Below are positions 26,949-35,977 of a stretch of DNA of 64,000 bases, one piece after another. Positions within the stretch are counted from its first letter, which is position 1. Every line of letters starts with the position of its first letter. Made by a program: the position numbers and the translations under genes. This stretch comes from Pseudotabrizicola alkalilacus (GTDB taxonomy: Bacteria; Pseudomonadota; Alphaproteobacteria; Rhodobacterales; Rhodobacteraceae): NCBI RefSeq assembly GCF_003443995.1, contig NZ_QWEY01000003.1, positions 310,001 to 374,000 on the forward strand, read 5' to 3'. A model generated the notes under the pieces. That model saw nothing but the letters and a program-made list of their open reading frames with translations, did no database searches and was not told the origin of the DNA.

Positions 26949-28286
26949 TCAGGCGAGGGCCGGGCCGACCTGTGACGCACTGCCATCACTGAACCGCGAC
27001 AGGCGAAAGCGCGACAGATCATGCCCGGTGGACCGCCCCATCACCAGATCAGCGATAACCCGTCCCATGCCTGGGCCAATGCCAAAGCCATGCCCGCTCA
27101 TCCCGGTGGCGATGGTCAGGCCGGGGATAGGTGCATGATCAACGATTGGCACCACATCGGGCATGGTGTCGATCATCCCGGCCCAGGCGGATTTGATTTT
27201 CGGGCGGCCCAGACCGGGAAAGGCCTCAGCAAAACGGTCCTGCACGCGGGACAGGCTGGCGGGGTTGGGTGCGGGGTTGAGGATGCGCATCGCCTCGAAC
27301 GGGCTGGGGCCATCGCCCCAGCGGCGCGGGGTGCCCCAGGCGTCGGGAAAGCCCTTGGGCGCAAGCGCGCGGAAATGAGTCGACCGGAAATCCTGTTTCA
27401 GAACCGGCAGATAGCGCGCAAAGCTGCGAAAGGCGTCGGGGCCGATGAAAAAGTCATGCTCCGCCCCCGGTGCCAGCGTATAGCCGCCATCCATCCGCCG
27501 GCGAAAGGCAAAGTGATCATCCGCAGCGGCACCCGGAAAAATCTGCGCCATCGGTTCGGATTGCGCGACACTCGCCAAAACCGACAGCTGCGGGATCGTC
27601 ACACCCTGCGCCGCCAGAAACAGCCGCGACCATGCGCCGCCCGCCACCACCACGCGGGCGGCGCGCACCCGGCCCTGTTCGGTCACAACGCCCACGACAG
27701 CGCCTGCCTGCACGTCGAGGCAGCGCACGGCACAATGCTCCACGATGCACACCCCCGCCTCTGCCGCGAGGCCCGCCAGCAACGGCACCGCGACAAAGGG
27801 CTCGGCCCGCGCGTCCGACGGCGTGATCATCCCGCCTTTCCACTGGGCGGATGTGCCAAGCAGCGCCGCGATCTCGTCGCGTGCCATCATCCGTGTGTCG
27901 ACCCCGTTGGCCTGTGCATGGGGCAGAAACGACTCGTAGCCCTCCAGCGCGGTGTCGGAGTTGGCGAGATAGACCACGCCGGTCTGGCGAAACCCAAGTG
28001 CGTCGCCAAAGTGCTGCGCAAAGCCCTGCCACAGCCGCATCGACTCCACCACGATCGGCAATTCGTCCTTGTCGCGGCCCTGTTGCCGGATCCAGCCCCA
28101 GTTGCGGCTGCTTTGCTCAGCCGCGATCCGGCCTTTTTCGCACAAGACCACCTTTTGCCCGGCCTGCGCCAGATAATAGGCAGTCATCACCCCGATGATG
28201 CCGCCGCCCAGTACCACCACATCGGCAGCCTCTGGCAGCGGGCCGGGAAAGCGGATCGGCGATTGGAGTGTGATCGGAAAGGTCAT
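26949..28286 (-). CDS. DAO-family FAD-dependent oxidoreductase
   Basis: 445 residues. N-terminal dinucleotide fold DVVVLGGGIIGVMTAYYLAQAGQKVVLCEK, with RIAAEQSSRNWGWIRQQGRD next, typical of the glycine/D-amino-acid oxidase (DadA/DAO) superfamily. C-terminal TIATGMSGHGFGIGPGMGRVIADL binds FAD. Substrate probably a secondary or D-amino acid. Its start overlaps the stop of the upstream M20 gene (ATGA), indicating one transcript argE-like -> DAO. Confidence 0.9.
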   Translation of the reverse strand: MTFPITLQSPIRFPGPLPEAADVVVLGGGIIGVMTAYYLAQAGQKVVLCEKGRIAAEQSSRNWGWIRQQGRDKDELPIVVESMRLWQGFAQHFGDALGFRQTGVVYLANSDTALEGYESFLPHAQANGVDTRMMARDEIAALLGTSAQWKGGMITPSDARAEPFVAVPLLAGLAAEAGVCIVEHCAVRCLDVQAGAVVGVVTEQGRVRAARVVVAGGAWSRLFLAAQGVTIPQLSVLASVAQSEPMAQIFPGAAADDHFAFRRRMDGGYTLAPGAEHDFFIGPDAFRSFARYLPVLKQDFRSTHFRALAPKGFPDAWGTPRRWGDGPSPFEAMRILNPAPNPASLSRVQDRFAEAFPGLGRPKIKSAWAGMIDTMPDVVPIVDHAPIPGLTIATGMSGHGFGIGPGMGRVIADLVMGRSTGHDLSRFRLSRFSDGSASQVGPALA

Positions 28287-29443
28287 GACAGATCAGCCAG
28301 CAATTTTTCCATGAACGCCTGCCCGGCGTGAAACTCGGACAGTTCCAGATATTCATCGGCCTGATGCGCCTGCGCGATGTCGCCGGGGCCGCAGACCACC
28401 GCCGAATGGCCCGCCGCCTGAAAATGCCCGGCCTCGGTGCCGTAGCTGACGACATGGGTGGCGTTGTCGCCGGTCAGACGGCGCACCAGTGCTTCCGCTG
28501 CGCCCTGATCCTCGGGCACCAGCGGCGGCACGTCAAAGAACCGCTCAAGCAACACATCCGCCTCGGGTCGTACCGCCTGCATCGCCGCGCGCAAGCCCGC
28601 CACCTCGGCCTCGAACGCTTGACACCAGTCTTCCGGAGCCTCCCCCGGCACCACGCGGAATTCCATCACATAGCGGCAATCGGCGGCGGTGATGTTATGC
28701 GCGGTGCCGCCCGAGATCATGCCGGTGTGCAGCGTGGTAAACGGCGGATCGAACAGAGCCGCCACCGCAGTTGCAGGCTGCGCCCGGTTTTCGGCGTTAC
28801 GGTCGTTGGCCCACATGATCAGCCGGGCCGCCTCCATGATGGCGCTGACACCTTGGGGCAGCAACGAGGAATGCACCTCGAACCCGCGCACATGCACGCG
28901 GTAGCCCGCCCCGCCCTTGTGGCCATTCACCGCTTTCATCCGGCTGGGTTCGCCGATGATCGCCAGTTCGGCTTTTGGCAACACGGCCTGCATGGCGGCA
29001 ATCAGCGGGGGTGCGCCCATGCAGCCGGTTTCCTCGTCATAGGAAAGCGCAATCTGCAACGGGCGGCGAATCCCGCGCGTATGGGCCTCGACCAAGGCCC
29101 AGATTGCCAGCGCGTCAAACCCCTTCATGTCGCAGGTGCCGCGCCCGTAGAGCCGCCCGTCGCGTTCGGTCACCACCCATGGGTCTGAGGTCCAGACCTG
29201 CCCGTCCACCGGCACCACATCGGTATGCCCCGACAGAATCACCCCGCCCGCCACGGTCGGCCCGACATGGGCAAACAGCGCCGCCTTGCTGCGGTCCTCG
29301 TTCCAGTGCCGGTGCGCGGGGATGCCATGGCTGGACAGATACGCTTCGACCCAATCCACCAGCGGCAGGTTGGTGTCGCGGCTGACGGTCGGAAAGGCCA
29401 CCAGCTGATCAAGGATCTGGCGCGGCGAAAGTCGTTTTATCAT
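28283..29443 (-). CDS. argE: Acetylornithine deacetylase (ArgE)-type M20 hydrolase
   Basis: 386 residues. M20 motifs: LSGHTDVVPVDGQ, GRGTCDMKGFDAL, SYDEETGCMGAPPLI (catalytic Glu and metal-binding Glu), and C-terminal HQADEYLELSEF. Closest pattern is the ArgE/DapE group, specifically the alphaproteobacterial ArgE type. The ATG at 29443 has AAGGA seven bases upstream, so the longer in-frame extension was rejected. Genuine arginine biosynthesis is possible, but the overlapping DAO gene and the neighbouring importer equally suggest catabolic deacylation of imported amides. Confidence 0.88.
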   Translation of the reverse strand: MIKRLSPRQILDQLVAFPTVSRDTNLPLVDWVEAYLSSHGIPAHRHWNEDRSKAALFAHVGPTVAGGVILSGHTDVVPVDGQVWTSDPWVVTERDGRLYGRGTCDMKGFDALAIWALVEAHTRGIRRPLQIALSYDEETGCMGAPPLIAAMQAVLPKAELAIIGEPSRMKAVNGHKGGAGYRVHVRGFEVHSSLLPQGVSAIMEAARLIMWANDRNAENRAQPATAVAALFDPPFTTLHTGMISGGTAHNITAADCRYVMEFRVVPGEAPEDWCQAFEAEVAGLRAAMQAVRPEADVLLERFFDVPPLVPEDQGAAEALVRRLTGDNATHVVSYGTEAGHFQAAGHSAVVCGPGDIAQAHQADEYLELSEFHAGQAFMEKLLADLS

Positions 29444-29642
29444 CGGGTCATCCTTGATGCTGTTGCGGCAAAGGTGCGCCGCGAAATCAGGCAAGGTCAA
29501 GCCCGCAGCACCTGACGCAACGGAAGGGCGAACATGCCGCTTGCGGGATGAAGAAAAATATCTAACACTTGGTCAAATTCCCGGCATGTCGGTGACATAA
29601 GACCGGAAAAACAAAGAAAAAGAACGACTTGGGGGTTACCAT

Positions 29643-30653
29643 ATGGCCGATGGGGCCACGCCCGTCCTTGATGTCAGGGGGCTGAAGACCGTGTTCCGCA
29701 CGCGCGGAGGCGAAGTGCATGCCGTCAATTCCGTAAGCTTCCATCTGAACCCTGGTGAACTTTTGGGCGTTGTCGGCGAAAGCGGTTCGGGCAAGTCGGT
29801 AACGATGATGTCGCTGATCGGTTTGCTGCCCTCGCCGCCTGCCGATGTGCGGGCCGGTACGGTGATGCTGGGCGGTCGGGATCTGTTGAAGATGAGCGCC
29901 GATGACCTGCGCGATGTGCGCGGTGCAAAGGTCGGTTTCGTGTTTCAGGATCCGATGACCAGCCTTAATCCGGTGTTCACCGTCGGCAATCAGATCATGG
30001 AGCCGCTGATCCGCCACATGGGGCTGAACAAGAAACAGGCCCAGATCCGTGCGGCGGAGCTGCTGGCGTTGGTCGGCATCCCCGATGCGGCGGCGCGGCT
30101 GAAATCCTATCCGCACCAGTTCTCTGGCGGGATGCGGCAACGGGTTATGATCGCCATCGCGCTGGCCTGCGACCCCGATGTGCTGATCGCCGATGAGCCG
30201 ACCACGGCGCTGGATGTCACCATTCAGGCGCAGATCCTGGAGCTGGTCAAAGACCTGCGGCAAAAGCTGGGCATGGCGATTGTCTGGATCACCCATGATC
30301 TGGGCGTGATCGCGGGCATCGCCGACCGGGTGATGGTGATGTATGGCGGTCAGGTGGTCGAGCAGGCCCCGGTCAGGGAACTGTTTGCCAACCCGCAGCA
30401 CCCCTATACCCGCGCCCTGCTGAAAACCATTCCGTCGCTGACCGGCGAGCGCGAGGCGCGCTTGCAGGTGATCGAAGGCCAGCCGCCGATTCTGAGCGGC
30501 GCGCCAACCGCCTGCCCGTTCCGCGCCCGCTGCGCCTATGCCTTTGCCAGATGCGAGGTTGAAAACCCCGAACGCCGCGCCATTGACGGCCGCGCCGTCG
30601 GTCAGGGCCATGATGTAGCCTGTCACTGGACGGCAGAGGTGGCCCATGCTTGA
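29643..30653 (+). CDS. Dipeptide/oligopeptide ABC transporter ATP-binding protein (DppD/OppD-like)
   Basis: 336 residues. Walker [10 protein letters not shown]-loop [19 protein letters not shown], signature [12 protein letters not shown] and Walker [13 protein letters not shown]. The C-terminal oligopeptide-transporter motif is present with cysteines [21 protein letters not shown], which in this family can bind an iron-sulfur cluster. First gene of an ATPase-ATPase-binding protein-permease-permease operon, divergent from the argE-like gene. The start follows a GGGGG-containing site. Overlaps the next ATPase gene by 8 bp. Confidence 0.93.
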   Translation: MADGATPVLDVRGLKTVFRTRGGEVHAVNSVSFHLNPGELLGVVGESGSGKSVTMMSLIGLLPSPPADVRAGTVMLGGRDLLKMSADDLRDVRGAKVGFVFQDPMTSLNPVFTVGNQIMEPLIRHMGLNKKQAQIRAAELLALVGIPDAAARLKSYPHQFSGGMRQRVMIAIALACDPDVLIADEPTTALDVTIQAQILELVKDLRQKLGMAIVWITHDLGVIAGIADRVMVMYGGQVVEQAPVRELFANPQHPYTRALLKTIPSLTGEREARLQVIEGQPPILSGAPTACPFRARCAYAFARCEVENPERRAIDGRAVGQGHDVACHWTAEVAHA

Positions 30654-31710
30654 TGCAAGCCCGAAACCCATTCCGCCGCTTGTACAGGTGCGCGGGCTCA
30701 AGATGTATTTCCCGATCTACACTGGCCTGCTGCGCCGTCACACCGGCGATGTCAAAGCGGTGGATGGCGTCAGCTTTGACATCATGCCGGGCGAAACCCT
30801 TGGGCTGGTCGGCGAATCCGGCTGCGGCAAATCCACCGTCGGGCGCGCGCTGCTGCGGCTGTACGAGATCACCGGCGGCAATGTGGTGATCAACGGCACC
30901 GATATTGCCACGTTGGGACCAGAGGCTCTGCGCAAGGCCCGCCCGCAGATGCAAATGGTGTTTCAGGACCCGCAAGCCAGCCTGAACCCGCGCATGACGC
31001 TGGCCGACATCATCGGCGAGCCACTGGACGAACACACCGACTGGAACAGCGACCGCAAACTCGCCCGTGTCTACGAGCTGATGGATGCGGTCGGCCTGAA
31101 CCGCCGTTTTGCCAACCGTTTCCCGCATGAGTTTTCCGGTGGCCAACGTCAGCGCATCGGCATTGCCCGCGCGCTTGCGCTGAACCCGCGCTTTATCGTC
31201 TGTGACGAGCCGATTGCCGCATTGGACGTGTCGATCCAGGCGCAGGTCGTCAACCTGCTGGAGGATCTGCAGGACAAGCTGGGCCTGACCTATCTGTTCA
31301 TCAGCCACGATCTGTCGATGGTGCGCCATATCGCCGACCGGGTGGCGGTGATGTATCTGGGCCGGATCGCCGAATTGTCGCCCCGCGATGCACTCTATGC
31401 CCGCCCGTTGCACCCCTATGCCGAAGCGCTGCTGTCTGCCGTGCCGGAGCCTGATCCGACCCTTGCCCGCGCGCGTCAACGCATCATCCTGCAAGGCGAC
31501 GTGCCCTCGCCCGCAAATCCGCCCAAGGGCTGTAACTTCTGCACCCGCTGCCCCAAGGCGTTTGATCTGTGCCGTCGGGTCAAACCCGAACTGGCCGAAG
31601 TAGAGCCGGGCCGCTTTGTCGCCTGTCACCTGTTTTCCGATACTGCTGCCGCCGGATCAACCGGCGCATCCGAGGCCAAAGAGCGCAACCAACAAGGAGT
31701 CACTCAATGA
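30646..31710 (+). CDS. Dipeptide/oligopeptide ABC transporter ATP-binding protein (DppF/OppF-like)
   Basis: 354 residues. Walker A GESGCGKS, Q-loop FQDPQASLNPRMTLADII, signature FSGGQRQRIGIARAL, Walker B FIVCDEPIAALD, and C-terminal CNFCTRCPKAFDLCRRVKPEL cysteine motif. Second ATPase of the heterodimeric importer. Its stop overlaps the ATG of the binding-protein gene (ATGA), so all three are coupled. Confidence 0.93.
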   Translation: MLDASPKPIPPLVQVRGLKMYFPIYTGLLRRHTGDVKAVDGVSFDIMPGETLGLVGESGCGKSTVGRALLRLYEITGGNVVINGTDIATLGPEALRKARPQMQMVFQDPQASLNPRMTLADIIGEPLDEHTDWNSDRKLARVYELMDAVGLNRRFANRFPHEFSGGQRQRIGIARALALNPRFIVCDEPIAALDVSIQAQVVNLLEDLQDKLGLTYLFISHDLSMVRHIADRVAVMYLGRIAELSPRDALYARPLHPYAEALLSAVPEPDPTLARARQRIILQGDVPSPANPPKGCNFCTRCPKAFDLCRRVKPELAEVEPGRFVACHLFSDTAAAGSTGASEAKERNQQGVTQ

Positions 31711-33407
31711 AACTGAAAACCGCCCTTCTGGGCGCTGCCGCCACTTTGGCCTTTGCGCCTGCCGCCTTTGCGGAACGCGGAGCCGATGGCAACGTCAAGG
31801 TTCTGTATTCGCAGGCCGTGTCGATCATGAACGCCTATCTGTCTTCGGGCACCAAGGATGTCGAAGTGGGCAGCCTCGTGCTGGAGCCGCTGGCCGGGTT
31901 CGACAACGAAGGCAATGTAATCCCGCGTCTGGTCACCGAAATCCCGTCTGTCGAAAACGGCGGCATTTCCGAAGATCTGACCACCATCACCTGGAAACTC
32001 ACCCCCGGCCTGCTGTGGTCGGATGGCACGCCGGTCACGGCGGCAGATGCGGTGTTTTCCTATGAATACTGCACCCATCCCGAAGGCGGCTGCGCGCAGG
32101 CGGCGCGGTATGAGGGCATCGAAAAGGTCGAAGCCGTCGATGAGCTGACCGTCAAGATCACCTGGACCGCGCCGAAGCCAAACCCGTTCACCGCCTTTGT
32201 CGGGGCCACCTCGCCGATCCTGCAGGCCGCGCAATTCGCCAATTGCCTTGGCACCGCCGCCCCCACCTGCACCGAGCAGAACTTCAAGCCGGTCGGCACC
32301 GGCCCGTTCATGGTCACCGATTTCAAAGTGAATGACGTGGTCGAACTGGCCGCCAATCCGAACTACCGCGATGCGGCCAAACCGGCCTTTGCGACCATGA
32401 CCGTCAAAGGCGGTGGCGACGCCGCCGGGGCAGCCCGCGCCGTGATGGAAACCGGCGAGTTCGACTACGCCTGGAACACCCAGATCAACCCCGAGCTGCA
32501 ATCCCAGATGGAAGCCGGCGGCAAGGGCGTGTTCGTCTCTGCCTTCGGCACGCTGGTCGAGCGGATCGAGATGAACCTGACCAACCCCTCGCCCGATCTG
32601 CCCGAAGGCGAACGCTCGACCGCGAAGCACCCGCACCCGTTCCTGTCGGATATCCGCGTCCGGCAAGCCCTGTCCAAAGCCATTGACCGCAACCTGCTGG
32701 TCGAAGTCGGATATGGCAACGCCGGTCGCGCCACATGCAATCTGGTGCCTGCGCCAGCCCTTTATGCCTCGCCCAACACCGATTGCATTGAACAGGACAT
32801 GGAGGGTGCCAAGGCCCTGCTCGATGAGGCAGGCTGGACAGTGGGTGCCAATGGCATCCGTGAAAAAGACGGCAAGCCGCTGAAAATCCTGTACCAAACC
32901 TCGGTCAATGCCGTGCGGCAGGACTTTCAGGCGCTGGTCAAAGGCTGGTGGAATGAACTCGGCGTTGATGTCGAGCTGAAGTCGATCGACGGTGGCGTCT
33001 ACTTCGGCGGTGATCCGGGCTCGCCGGACACGTTCCAGAAGTTCTACGCCGACGTGGAAATGTACGCCAACAACTTTGATGGCACCGATCCCGAGCCCTA
33101 TCTGGCGCAATACCTGTGCGACAAGGCGCCCAAGCCGGAAAACGGCTGGCAGGGTGAAAACGTCAACCGCTTCTGCGACCCGGCCTATGATGCGATGGTT
33201 GCCGAACTGGCCACGACCCGCGACATGGACAAGCGCGGCGAGATCGCCATTCGTCTGAACGAGATGCTGACCAAAGACAGCTATGTCATCGTGCCGCTGG
33301 TCGACCGTGGCCGTCTGTCGGCGCATTCCAACACGCTGGGTGGTGTGGTGCTGAACACCTGGGATTCCGAACTGTGGAACGCCAGCGACTGGTTCCGCAT
33401 CAAGTGA
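31707..33407 (+). CDS. Peptide-type ABC transporter substrate-binding protein (SBP_bac_5)
   Basis: 566 residues. Sec signal peptide MKLKTALLGAAATLAFAPAAFA, probable cleavage before ERGADG. SBP_bac_5 motifs include TWKLTPGLLWSDGTPVTAAD and HPFLSDIRVRQALSKAIDR. Periplasmic receptor for peptides or peptide-like compounds. Several paired cysteines (for example CTHPEGGC, CLGTAAPTC) could form disulfides. A complex inverted repeat after the stop probably reduces transcription into the permease genes, giving excess receptor. Confidence 0.92.
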   Translation: MKLKTALLGAAATLAFAPAAFAERGADGNVKVLYSQAVSIMNAYLSSGTKDVEVGSLVLEPLAGFDNEGNVIPRLVTEIPSVENGGISEDLTTITWKLTPGLLWSDGTPVTAADAVFSYEYCTHPEGGCAQAARYEGIEKVEAVDELTVKITWTAPKPNPFTAFVGATSPILQAAQFANCLGTAAPTCTEQNFKPVGTGPFMVTDFKVNDVVELAANPNYRDAAKPAFATMTVKGGGDAAGAARAVMETGEFDYAWNTQINPELQSQMEAGGKGVFVSAFGTLVERIEMNLTNPSPDLPEGERSTAKHPHPFLSDIRVRQALSKAIDRNLLVEVGYGNAGRATCNLVPAPALYASPNTDCIEQDMEGAKALLDEAGWTVGANGIREKDGKPLKILYQTSVNAVRQDFQALVKGWWNELGVDVELKSIDGGVYFGGDPGSPDTFQKFYADVEMYANNFDGTDPEPYLAQYLCDKAPKPENGWQGENVNRFCDPAYDAMVAELATTRDMDKRGEIAIRLNEMLTKDSYVIVPLVDRGRLSAHSNTLGGVVLNTWDSELWNASDWFRIK

Positions 33408-33427
33408 TCTGACCTCAGGGCGCGTCC

Positions 33428-33517
33428 GGCACGAATTTTCTGCGAAAATTCCCCGGATGCGCCCTTTTCCTTTCCGCATCCTCGTGCCGGCCTGAATTTT
33501 CGCAGAAAATTCGTGCC
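33428..33517. repeat. Nested inverted repeats between receptor and permease genes
   Basis: Outer arms 33428-33451 and 33494-33517 are perfect 24-base complements, and each contains the palindrome GAATTTTC-N3-GAAAATTC also seen after infC. Inside lies a second inverted repeat, GGATGCG (33455-33461) and CGCATCC (33475-33481). In this position it could terminate or attenuate transcription, or stabilise the upstream mRNA. Confidence 0.8.
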
Positions 33518-33547
33518 CGCCCGACTGTTGACCCGAGGCGTTGCCCC

Positions 33548-34555
33548 ATGCTCACCTTTACGATCCGTCGGTTGCTGATGGCCATCCCGACGCTTCTGTT
33601 CATCAGTCTGGTGATCTTTCTGCTGGTCGATTTCGCCCCCGGATCGCCGATGAGCCAGATCCCCCTGACCGTCCCGCCCGAAGTCCGGCTGAAGATCATC
33701 GAGGCCATGGGCGCGAATGACCCGCTGTTCGTGCGCTATCTGCTCTGGCTCAAGCAATTCTTCTGGGTCGAGCCTCTGGTGCTGTTCGACACCCTGTTCG
33801 GCACCAGTCATGCGCATGGCATGCAGCGCATTGTCAGCTGGCAGTCGCGCAGCCCGGTAATGGACATCATCTGGCAGCGCCTGCCGCAGACGCTGTCGGT
33901 CGTGGGTTCTGCCTATGTGATCGGGGTGCTGATCGCGCTGCCGATCGGGATCTATTCCGCTTACCGGCAATATTCCTGGTTTGACCAGCTAGGCACCTTC
34001 ATTGCCATGATCGGCTTTTCGGTGCCGACCTTCTTTACCGGCGTCGTGCTGATCCTGGTGTTTTCGGTCAATCTGGGCTGGTTCCCGTCGATCTATGACA
34101 CCAGCCTGCGGGTTACGGACTGGGAGAGTTTTCTCAAACAGGTCAAGCAGATGGCGATGCCGGTGGCGGTGCTGGCACTGTATAACGCGGCGCAGATCAG
34201 CCGCTACATGCGCTCGTCCATGCTGGACAATCTGGCGCAGGATTATGTCCGCACCGCCCGCGCCAAGGGCATGGCCGAACGGGTGGTGGTGCTCAAGCAT
34301 GTGCTGCGCAACTCGCTGATCCCGGTGGTGACCGTGATCGCACTTGGCATTCCGACCATCTTTGGCGGCGCCATCATCACCGAACAGGTGTTCAAGGTGA
34401 ACGGGCTTGGCGCGCTGTTGATCAACGCCATCCACGGCTCTGACCTGCCGATGGTGCAGACCCTGACCTTCATCTTCGCGGTGCTCATCGTGATGTTCAA
34501 CCTGATCGCCGACGTGCTCTATGGCATGCTCGACCCGAGGATCCGCTATGACTGA
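33548..34555 (+). CDS. Peptide-type ABC transporter permease (DppB/OppB-like)
   Basis: 335 residues, about six transmembrane helices. It starts with the family hallmark FTIRRLLMAIPTLLFISLVIF. The EAA-type cytoplasmic loop is RTARAKGMAERVVVLKHVLRNSLIPVVTVI, and the protein ends DVLYGMLDPRIRYD. Inner-membrane half-channel of the importer. Its 3' end overlaps the next permease by 8 bp. Confidence 0.93.
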   Translation: MLTFTIRRLLMAIPTLLFISLVIFLLVDFAPGSPMSQIPLTVPPEVRLKIIEAMGANDPLFVRYLLWLKQFFWVEPLVLFDTLFGTSHAHGMQRIVSWQSRSPVMDIIWQRLPQTLSVVGSAYVIGVLIALPIGIYSAYRQYSWFDQLGTFIAMIGFSVPTFFTGVVLILVFSVNLGWFPSIYDTSLRVTDWESFLKQVKQMAMPVAVLALYNAAQISRYMRSSMLDNLAQDYVRTARAKGMAERVVVLKHVLRNSLIPVVTVIALGIPTIFGGAIITEQVFKVNGLGALLINAIHGSDLPMVQTLTFIFAVLIVMFNLIADVLYGMLDPRIRYD

Positions 34556-35468
34556 TATCAGCCACATCGAAAAACCCCGCAGCCAATGGGCGGATGTCTG
34601 GTCGCAGTTCAAGACCCACAAGGGCGCGGTGGCGGGCCTGACGGTGTTTGTGACGCTGATCCTGTTTGTCACAATCGGCCCGTTCATCTGGACCGTGGAC
34701 CCGACCTATATCAACCCCAACGCCGCCGAGATGATCCGCACCCGCAACAAGCCGCCCAGCTGGCAGTTTCCGCTGGGCACCGATCAGCTGGGCCGCGACA
34801 TGCTGGCCCGGATGATGAAGGGCGGACAGGTCTCGATCGCCGTCGGTCTGGTGGCGATGGCGATCTCGATCCTGCTGGGCACGCTGGTCGGCGTTATGGC
34901 TGGCTATTTCAAACGGCTTGACGGCCCGCTGATGCGGCTGACAGACCTGTTCCTCGCCCTGCCGCTTCTGCCCTTGCTGCTGGTCATGGTCATGCTGTTC
35001 CGCGATCCACTGGCCCGCGCCATGGGGCCAGAGGCCGGCACCTTCCTGCTGATCGTCTTTGCCATCGGCGTCACCAGCTGGATGCAGGCCGCCCGCATCG
35101 TGCGCGGCGATGTGCTGGCGCTGAAAGAGCGTGAATTCGTGCTGGCCGCCCGGTCCATCGGCACGCCCTCGCGCCGGATGATCCTGCGCCATATCCTGCC
35201 CAATGTGGTCAGCCCGATCATGGTATCGGCCACGCTTGGCATCGCGAGCGCCATCATCACCGAAAGCGCCTTGTCCTTCCTGGGCCTCGGCTTTCCGCCT
35301 GATTTCCCGACCTGGGGGCGGCTTTTGTTCGACGGGGTGGATTACATCCAGCAGTACCCCGAGCGGGTCATGTGGCCTGGCATCGCCATTTCGCTGACCG
35401 TGCTGTCGGTGAATTACATCGGCGATGGTCTGCGCGATGCGCTTGACCCGCGGATCAGGGGGCGCTGA
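34548..35468 (+). CDS. Peptide-type ABC transporter permease (DppC/OppC-like)
   Basis: 306 residues. N-terminal OppC_N segment (WSQFKTHKGAVAGLTVFV), FPLGTDQLGRDMLARMMKG, EAA loop LAARSIGTPSRRMILRHILPNVV, and C-terminal YIGDGLRDALDPRIRGR. The ATG at 34548 overlaps the oppB-like stop; the longer in-frame start would extend into that gene. Last gene of the importer operon. Confidence 0.93.
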   Translation: MTDISHIEKPRSQWADVWSQFKTHKGAVAGLTVFVTLILFVTIGPFIWTVDPTYINPNAAEMIRTRNKPPSWQFPLGTDQLGRDMLARMMKGGQVSIAVGLVAMAISILLGTLVGVMAGYFKRLDGPLMRLTDLFLALPLLPLLLVMVMLFRDPLARAMGPEAGTFLLIVFAIGVTSWMQAARIVRGDVLALKEREFVLAARSIGTPSRRMILRHILPNVVSPIMVSATLGIASAIITESALSFLGLGFPPDFPTWGRLLFDGVDYIQQYPERVMWPGIAISLTVLSVNYIGDGLRDALDPRIRGR

Positions 35469-35572
35469 CGCGACAAACCGCCTGTCTGGCTTGATGTCGC
35501 CGGGCACGCCCTTGTTTCGCGCCGGTCACCTGCATTACATATCGGTCAACGCATCTCATGCAGGACCAAGCG

Positions 35573-35950
35573 ATGTCTCTCGACCGGATGACAGATCAGA
35601 GCGACGCCCCCCGCTCCGCGCAGGATGCGCAGCGGGGCGATGCCCTGCCACCTTCTGCGATGGAGGTGCAGGCCGCGACCGCCGCCAGCTTTCTCAAGGC
35701 ACTCAGCCACGAAGGACGGCTGATGATCCTGTGCCACCTCTCCACCGGGGAAAAGACCGTGACAGAGCTGGAACACCTGCTCGACAGTCGGCAAGCCGCC
35801 GTCAGCCAGCAACTGTCGCGACTGCGGCTTGACGGTCTGGTGTCCTGTCGGCGTGAGGGCAAGGCGATCCATTATGCGATCCATGACCCAAAGGTCAGCC
35901 GCACCATCGCGCTGATGTATGAGATGTTCTGCAAGCCGGGTCAGGACTGA
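35573..35950 (+). CDS. ArsR-family regulator, SqrR/BigR-like persulfide sensor candidate
   Basis: 125 residues from the ATG at 35573, which has AGGA seven bases upstream; an ATG at 35558 gives five more residues without a ribosome site. ArsR/SmtB winged helix: LKALSHEGRLMILCHLSTGEKTV, SRQAAVSQQLSRLRLDGLVSCRREGKAIHYAI. Two cysteines, C54 (LMILC) and C120 (EMFC), are exactly 66 residues apart. This equals the spacing I recall for the redox pair of SqrR (C41/C107) and BigR. A third cysteine is C92. A repressor sensing sulfane sulfur is inferred. No sqr gene is adjacent, so its target is unclear. Confidence 0.85.
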   Translation: MSLDRMTDQSDAPRSAQDAQRGDALPPSAMEVQAATAASFLKALSHEGRLMILCHLSTGEKTVTELEHLLDSRQAAVSQQLSRLRLDGLVSCRREGKAIHYAIHDPKVSRTIALMYEMFCKPGQD

Positions 35951-35977
35951 AACAACCCTGAGCCCGGCGCAGAGGGC

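Noticed and set aside
29560-29605. Possible -35/-10 promoter TTGGTC / ACATAA before the ABC operon
   Set aside because: Spacing of about 20 bases is too long and the boxes are poor; not supportable.
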